DNA of 64,000 nucleotides, from NCBI RefSeq assembly GCF_003122385.1, contig NZ_CP029255.1, forward strand, positions 930,001-994,000. Direction: 5' to 3'. Position 1 is the stretch's first letter. Each line of letters starts with the position of its first letter. Of the stretch, positions 60,189 to 64,000 are shown in pieces. The notes under the pieces were generated by a model. It was not told the DNA's origin. It saw nothing but the letters and a program-made list of their open reading frames with translations, and searched no databases. Source of the stretch: Flavobacterium crocinum (GTDB taxonomy: Bacteria; Bacteroidota; Bacteroidia; Flavobacteriales; Flavobacteriaceae). The position numbers and the translations under genes are program-made.

Positions 60189-61358
60189 CTATTTTTGACG
60201 ATAAAAGAATACTCGAAATAAAGCAGTAATAAAAGGAAGTTTCGGACATTTTAAAATCACTTTAAAATCTTCAATCAAATTAGTTTGTTCATCTAAAAAT
60301 TTAAAAATCAAAATAAGATTTCCTTTTTTAAATAAAGAAGAAAAAATAGTACTTCCCAATTCATTATGTCGATATAAAATATCCAACAACAATAAATCAT
60401 AAAACCAAAAACGGCTTTTTTTATGAAAATTCTTCAAGTTGAGATTTTCGTTTTGAAGAAATTCAACTAACTGTGTTGACTTTTTATCTGAATTTTTAAA
60501 AGTATAACCGGTACTTGCTTTTGTCCAACCGCCCGCAGTACCAATGTTTAGAACACGTTTCGTATTCTTTTCCCAAAAAGGAAAACAGGTCATTGGGATA
60601 CTTCCCTGCTCTTTTTCGATAATTTCAAATTGATTTACACCAAACTTTTGTAGATAGCTTTTGATTTCACTTTCGTATTCCTCTTTTGGAAGCAGTTTTT
60701 CCGAAAACAAAGTATATTCAACCAAGGCTTCGTTTCCGGAAATTGGCAAAACATACATAAATCTTGTATTTCCCTTTTGCTCCACCGAAAAATCCATGAA
60801 AGTAACTTCTTCAGAATTAAAAATTTCCTTTTCGGTTTTCACAAACCAGCCTAAAAAATGCTGCTGCAAAACAGGATATTTGGTTTGCCTTTCGGCGAAA
60901 GCCTTAGTATAAATGCTATTGAATAAATAATTACAGGTATATCGGTTTTCTTCTGTACCAACAAAAACATGTGTTTCAAGTTCGTTGATATCGGTTACTT
61001 TTTCATTTAAAAATGTAACATTTGTGTGTTTGGAAAATTCTTCGAAAACGAATTTATAAAAATATAATCCGTTGATTTTATTATATGTATATGGTTTTAA
61101 TTCAAGATCTAGCTTAATTTTTTCATTAGCAAACAATGCCAAATCCCATTTTTTAGCAATAACCGAATTCCATACCGAATCTTCTTTTTCCCAAAAACAC
61201 CAGGTTCTGTCATTTTTTTGCTTTGCATCCTGATCTAACAGCAAAATAGACTTGTCGGTAAATTTTCCGGACAAAATCATTTTATAAACTATCATTAAAG
61301 ATGCCAGTCCGGATCCGGTAAAAATGTAGTCGAAATGTTTTATTTGCGAAGAGTTCAT
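60189..61358 (-). CDS. crtY: Lycopene beta-cyclase
   Basis: A 389-residue FAD-dependent cyclase that closes the ends of lycopene to beta-carotene in yellow-pigment (zeaxanthin) synthesis. HFDYIFTGSGLASLMIVYKM is the dinucleotide-binding start; RTWCFWEKED is the conserved cyclase motif, and later FPFWEKNTKRVLNIGTAGGW and KASTGYTFKNS complete the family pattern. The TTG 6 nt upstream lies inside a -7 box, so ATG 61358 is chosen. No other crt gene is in the window. Confidence 0.93.
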   Translation of the reverse strand: MNSSQIKHFDYIFTGSGLASLMIVYKMILSGKFTDKSILLLDQDAKQKNDRTWCFWEKEDSVWNSVIAKKWDLALFANEKIKLDLELKPYTYNKINGLYFYKFVFEEFSKHTNVTFLNEKVTDINELETHVFVGTEENRYTCNYLFNSIYTKAFAERQTKYPVLQQHFLGWFVKTEKEIFNSEEVTFMDFSVEQKGNTRFMYVLPISGNEALVEYTLFSEKLLPKEEYESEIKSYLQKFGVNQFEIIEKEQGSIPMTCFPFWEKNTKRVLNIGTAGGWTKASTGYTFKNSDKKSTQLVEFLQNENLNLKNFHKKSRFWFYDLLLLDILYRHNELGSTIFSSLFKKGNLILIFKFLDEQTNLIEDFKVILKCPKLPFITALFRVFFYRQK

Positions 61359-61361
61359 TCT

Positions 61362-61369
61362 CAAAAATA
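61362..61369 (-). promoter_or_regulatory. -7 box directly before crtY
   Basis: TATTTTTG on the minus strand ends 3 nt before the ATG, predicting a leaderless or nearly leaderless mRNA. No matching -33 box was found at the usual distance. Confidence 0.4.
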
Positions 61370-61498
61370 AGGATTTTTTATCCTTTCTGTCTTTCTAAAA
61401 TTAATTTAAATGCTGTAAAATTTATTATTCTTTTTTGACGTTAGCTTTGGATGTGATTTAGTTTTATCTTTAGTACACCATAACAAATTTTATCATTC

Positions 61499-62326
61499 AT
61501 GTATAAAATAATTCTTTTTGTCAAGACTTATCAACCTGACTTTGAAAGAGTTTACAATCTTTTGGATTCGATTGATAAGTTTAATAAAGACAATATTCCC
61601 GTTGTCGTTTCGGTAAATGATGATCATTTCAACCTTTTAAAACCCGATTGTTTTGAGAAGTATAAAATATATAAAGATTCTGAAATTACTTCGACATCTA
61701 TTACTGAAGGATGGCGTTATCAGCAGATTATAAAATGCAATGTTTACAAACTTAATATCTGCAAAAACTATGTCGCCATAGATTCTGATTCTGTTTTTAT
61801 AAGGGATTTTTACTCCTCCGATTTTATGTTTGACGAAAACATTCCCTACACTATAATGCAGGAATCGAAGGACTTGTTAGAAATGACCGAAAGACTTCAA
61901 ATGGATTCTCAAACTATTTTCTTCAAAAGAGCCTTGAGAGATACTCGCCCTTTTTTTGAAAATAAAGGTAAGGAATGGGATTATGGACCATCTCCATACA
62001 TCTGGAATTGCAACGTTTGGCAACATTTTAATGAGGTTTTTCTAAAAGACCAGAACCTTTCTTTTGATGCTTTTTTCAATGCAATAGAGAAAAAAAGTTT
62101 TTCCCCTTCCGACTGTGTAATTTATGGCGAATATCTGCTCAAAACCAAACTAATTCCTTTATATCCTATTGGCAGTCTCTTCAAGGTATATCATTATAAA
62201 GAACAATTTGAAATAGAAGAAAGTCAGCTTTCCATTAAACAACTAAGCAAAATATATCTCGGCATTATCTACCAGAGTAATTGGCAGAAAAAGAAAAAAA
62301 AGTGGTTCCAATTCTTTCTAAAATAG
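61499..62326 (+). CDS. DUF6492-like glycosyltransferase-type protein
   Basis: A 275-residue protein resembling the DUF6492 group. MYKIILFVKTYQPDFERVYN and VAIDSDSVFIRDFYSSDF show a GT-A-like fold with a DxD motif (IDSDS). The basic C-terminal helix (NWQKKKKKWFQFFLK) may touch the membrane. Probably a sugar transferase at the start of a surface polysaccharide cluster. The stop is 6 nt before the next gene. Confidence 0.78.
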   Translation: MYKIILFVKTYQPDFERVYNLLDSIDKFNKDNIPVVVSVNDDHFNLLKPDCFEKYKIYKDSEITSTSITEGWRYQQIIKCNVYKLNICKNYVAIDSDSVFIRDFYSSDFMFDENIPYTIMQESKDLLEMTERLQMDSQTIFFKRALRDTRPFFENKGKEWDYGPSPYIWNCNVWQHFNEVFLKDQNLSFDAFFNAIEKKSFSPSDCVIYGEYLLKTKLIPLYPIGSLFKVYHYKEQFEIEESQLSIKQLSKIYLGIIYQSNWQKKKKKWFQFFLK

Positions 62327-62332
62327 ATCAAG

Positions 62333-63409
62333 ATGAAAGAAACAGATAACGTTTATTTGGTATTCCTTAACGGTAAATCTAATGCAGGAGGTGCAGAACG
62401 GATGGTTTATTATCTCGATGAATATTTCAAAAGCAGAAACATTCAGACTCAGATTATTGATGAAGATTTACTGAAAAACACTTTTGTTGGAAAATTGTAC
62501 TGGAAATTGTTTGAACGAAGCCATTTTGAGAAACGAAAGGCAAAATATATTGCAAGATTTGCGACAGTTTACCTTTGGCTGAATCAGCAATCTGATAAAA
62601 TAGTAATCAGCAATGGAGAACCCACAGCTTATTATCGTACAGATTATGTAATTTCTCATGGTTGTTATCATAAAATGGAACTGGATTATGGAAGAAAAAG
62701 CCCAAAACTCAGCAGAGTTGCCAGACTGCAAAAGACAGCGTGCAGAAACGCTAAGAAAATCATAGCTGTTGGATCAAACGTAAAACAAGATCTTATAACG
62801 TATTATAACATCAAGAAAGATAAAATCAGCATTGTGCCGAATTGTATTGACCGAAACCACTTTTATCCGCTTCACAAATCAAAATCTGCTTTTAAAACCG
62901 TTGTTTATATAGGAAGATTAGAACATGGAAAAGGAATTAAAGAGCTACAAGAATTAGCAAAACTTGTTGAAGCGAAACAGGATTGGAAACTGCTTATTGC
63001 TTCTAACAATGTCTTTAATACTGATCTTTTTCAAAATTTAAACAACACTACTGTCTCTGTTGGTCTTACAATTGACAATATAAACGAATTGGCTTATTCT
63101 GAGGCAGATATTGTTTTCTATCCTTCTTATTCGGAAAGTTTTGGAATGGTAACGATAGAAGCTCTTGCCTGCGGAAGGCCTATCGCAGGAAATCCTGTTG
63201 GGGTTTTACCTCAGTTAGTCGAAGACAAACACCCCGGAGCTTATTTGCTTCCAAAAATAATAGACGAGAATATTTTCCGTTTTTTTAATGAGTGCATTGA
63301 AGATTCGAAGAAATTCAGTCCTGAAGAAATTCATGAATGCACGATGAAGAAGTTTAGTATTGAATCTTATTTTGAACAAATGGACAAACAATTCTTCAAA
63401 ACCAGTTAA
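62333..63409 (+). CDS. Family 4 glycosyltransferase
   Basis: A 358-residue GT-B glycosyltransferase. The N-terminal acceptor domain begins VYLVFLNGKSNAGGAERMVY, the donor domain has VVYIGRLEHGKGIKELQELA and the ESFGMVTIEALACGRPIAGN motif with the catalytic E-x7-E pair. The acceptor and sugar are unknown. Clustered with two other sugar-transfer genes. Confidence 0.92.
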   Translation: MKETDNVYLVFLNGKSNAGGAERMVYYLDEYFKSRNIQTQIIDEDLLKNTFVGKLYWKLFERSHFEKRKAKYIARFATVYLWLNQQSDKIVISNGEPTAYYRTDYVISHGCYHKMELDYGRKSPKLSRVARLQKTACRNAKKIIAVGSNVKQDLITYYNIKKDKISIVPNCIDRNHFYPLHKSKSAFKTVVYIGRLEHGKGIKELQELAKLVEAKQDWKLLIASNNVFNTDLFQNLNNTTVSVGLTIDNINELAYSEADIVFYPSYSESFGMVTIEALACGRPIAGNPVGVLPQLVEDKHPGAYLLPKIIDENIFRFFNECIEDSKKFSPEEIHECTMKKFSIESYFEQMDKQFFKTS

Positions 63410-63449
63410 TTATTAAAATCATTCTTATTCATAAAATGATATTTTGTCT

Positions 63450-64000
63450 ATGAAAATTTTGTATTTCTATCCCGAAAACCCTTTAAATAAAACCCAGGGA
63501 AATAATGTAAGAGCCCTGGCGCTATTAGAATATTTTAGAACAAGAAATATAGCCGTTGACTTTGTAAGCATCGAATCTAACGACTTTACAGAAAATGAAC
63601 TTAACAAGATTAAAAGCGAAAAATTAGCCCACAATACTTATTTGCTTCCTAAATTTATTCGAAAGAAAAATCAAATCAAGTATTTCTTTTATTATTCACT
63701 TCCCAATAATCTCAAACTAAAAATTGGTTTGTTCGACAGAACGCGTTTAAAGCATATCGAAAGCTTCAATTCTATACTAAAAGCCAACGAATATGATGTC
63801 ATCATAATCTCTTATATCTATTGGTCAAAACTGGTAAGGAAAAGTCCAAACCTTAAAAATGCCAAACTCATGATTGATACTCATGATTTTTTAACTTCTC
63901 AGGTTCAAAAAAAGAAGCACTTTCAATTGGGTCGGTTTTTTCAAAAAGAAGTTGAAATTTTAAACACTTTTGATAAGATTTTAGCGATTTCACCCGAAGA
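63450..64000 (+). CDS. Glycosyltransferase, 3' end outside window
   Basis: The frame from ATG 63450 (MKILYFYPENPLNKTQGNNV) is open to the window end (about 183 residues). The start, with an early Gly/Asn-rich loop and later DVIIISYIYWSKLVRKSPNL then AKLMIDTHDFL, is that of a GT4-type glycosyltransferase acceptor domain. The donor domain lies beyond the edge. Confidence 0.82.
   Translation, partial: MKILYFYPENPLNKTQGNNVRALALLEYFRTRNIAVDFVSIESNDFTENELNKIKSEKLAHNTYLLPKFIRKKNQIKYFFYYSLPNNLKLKIGLFDRTRLKHIESFNSILKANEYDVIIISYIYWSKLVRKSPNLKNAKLMIDTHDFLTSQVQKKKHFQLGRFFQKEVEILNTFDKILAISPE

Overview
The window is a stretch of an AT-rich Bacteroidota chromosome, almost certainly Flavobacterium or a very close relative. 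The evidence is a gldH gliding-motility lipoprotein gene beside a RicT/PSP1 gene, Bacteroidota-type promoters (TAnnTTTG -7 boxes, in two cases with a TTTG/TTTA -33 box about 18-20 nt upstream), many lipoproteins with a Cys soon after the signal peptide, lycopene cyclase, and few classical Shine-Dalgarno sites. No rRNA, tRNA, CRISPR array, integrase or origin was seen.

Layout. 0-27 kb is ordinary core genome: ferritin, DUF2461, a short SSB, a GNAT-nitrilase fusion, a membrane M28 peptidase, an epimerase, Ogt, a PolB-like exonuclease, an AlkZ-like protein, an SpmAB fusion, a RAYT transposase, fumarase, a PAS protein, DNA polymerase IV, a phosphatase, a CoA-transferase pair (scoA/scoB), and the ricT-gldH-PBP1a operon. 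28-43 kb is an accessory island read entirely on the + strand. It holds two ankyrin-repeat genes and a row of small, unrelated genes resembling polymorphic-toxin immunity proteins (DUF6881-like, Imm17-like, Imm26-like, DUF6630-like, SMI1/KNR4-like, a HEAT-like protein, a paralogous pair of unknown type, several small membrane proteins), a YhcG/DUF1016 nuclease, an RHS-core relic, a SHOCT-domain relic and a frameshifted lipoprotein gene. No intact toxin is present. The genes are separated by a recurrent roughly 70-nt linker and by six copies of a roughly 135-bp MITE-like element. One copy splits a 70-residue gene that can be rejoined exactly. 43.5-48.3 kb carries five exported or membrane proteins of unknown function.

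48.4-52.7 kb (minus strand) contains the two alternative tRNA U34 hydroxylases: TrhP (peptidase U32 family), followed by a ferredoxin, and TrhO (rhodanese family). Here TrhO carries at its C terminus the same 84-residue domain that ends TrhP (45 of 84 identical by hand alignment, no gaps). Between the two genes lie a RAYT transposase and a five-unit REP array. 52.9-58.6 kb is a three-gene RND efflux operon. 59-61.4 kb has a bacilliredoxin, an ArsR-type regulator and lycopene cyclase. From 61.5 kb to the edge a glycosyltransferase cluster begins.

The intergenic DNA is unusual throughout. There are arrays of degenerate 8-bp words (CTTTGnnn, CTTAGnnn, CTAAGnnn), several containing TAnnTTTG, and perfect or near-perfect 18-30 nt inverted repeats set 25-165 bp apart that often enclose a terminator. 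They fall into several families, each with its own core phrase and some recurring at distant sites. The main candidates for undescribed biology are the immunity-gene archive with its linkers and MITEs, the TrhO/TrhP shared domain, and the octamer and nested inverted-repeat families.
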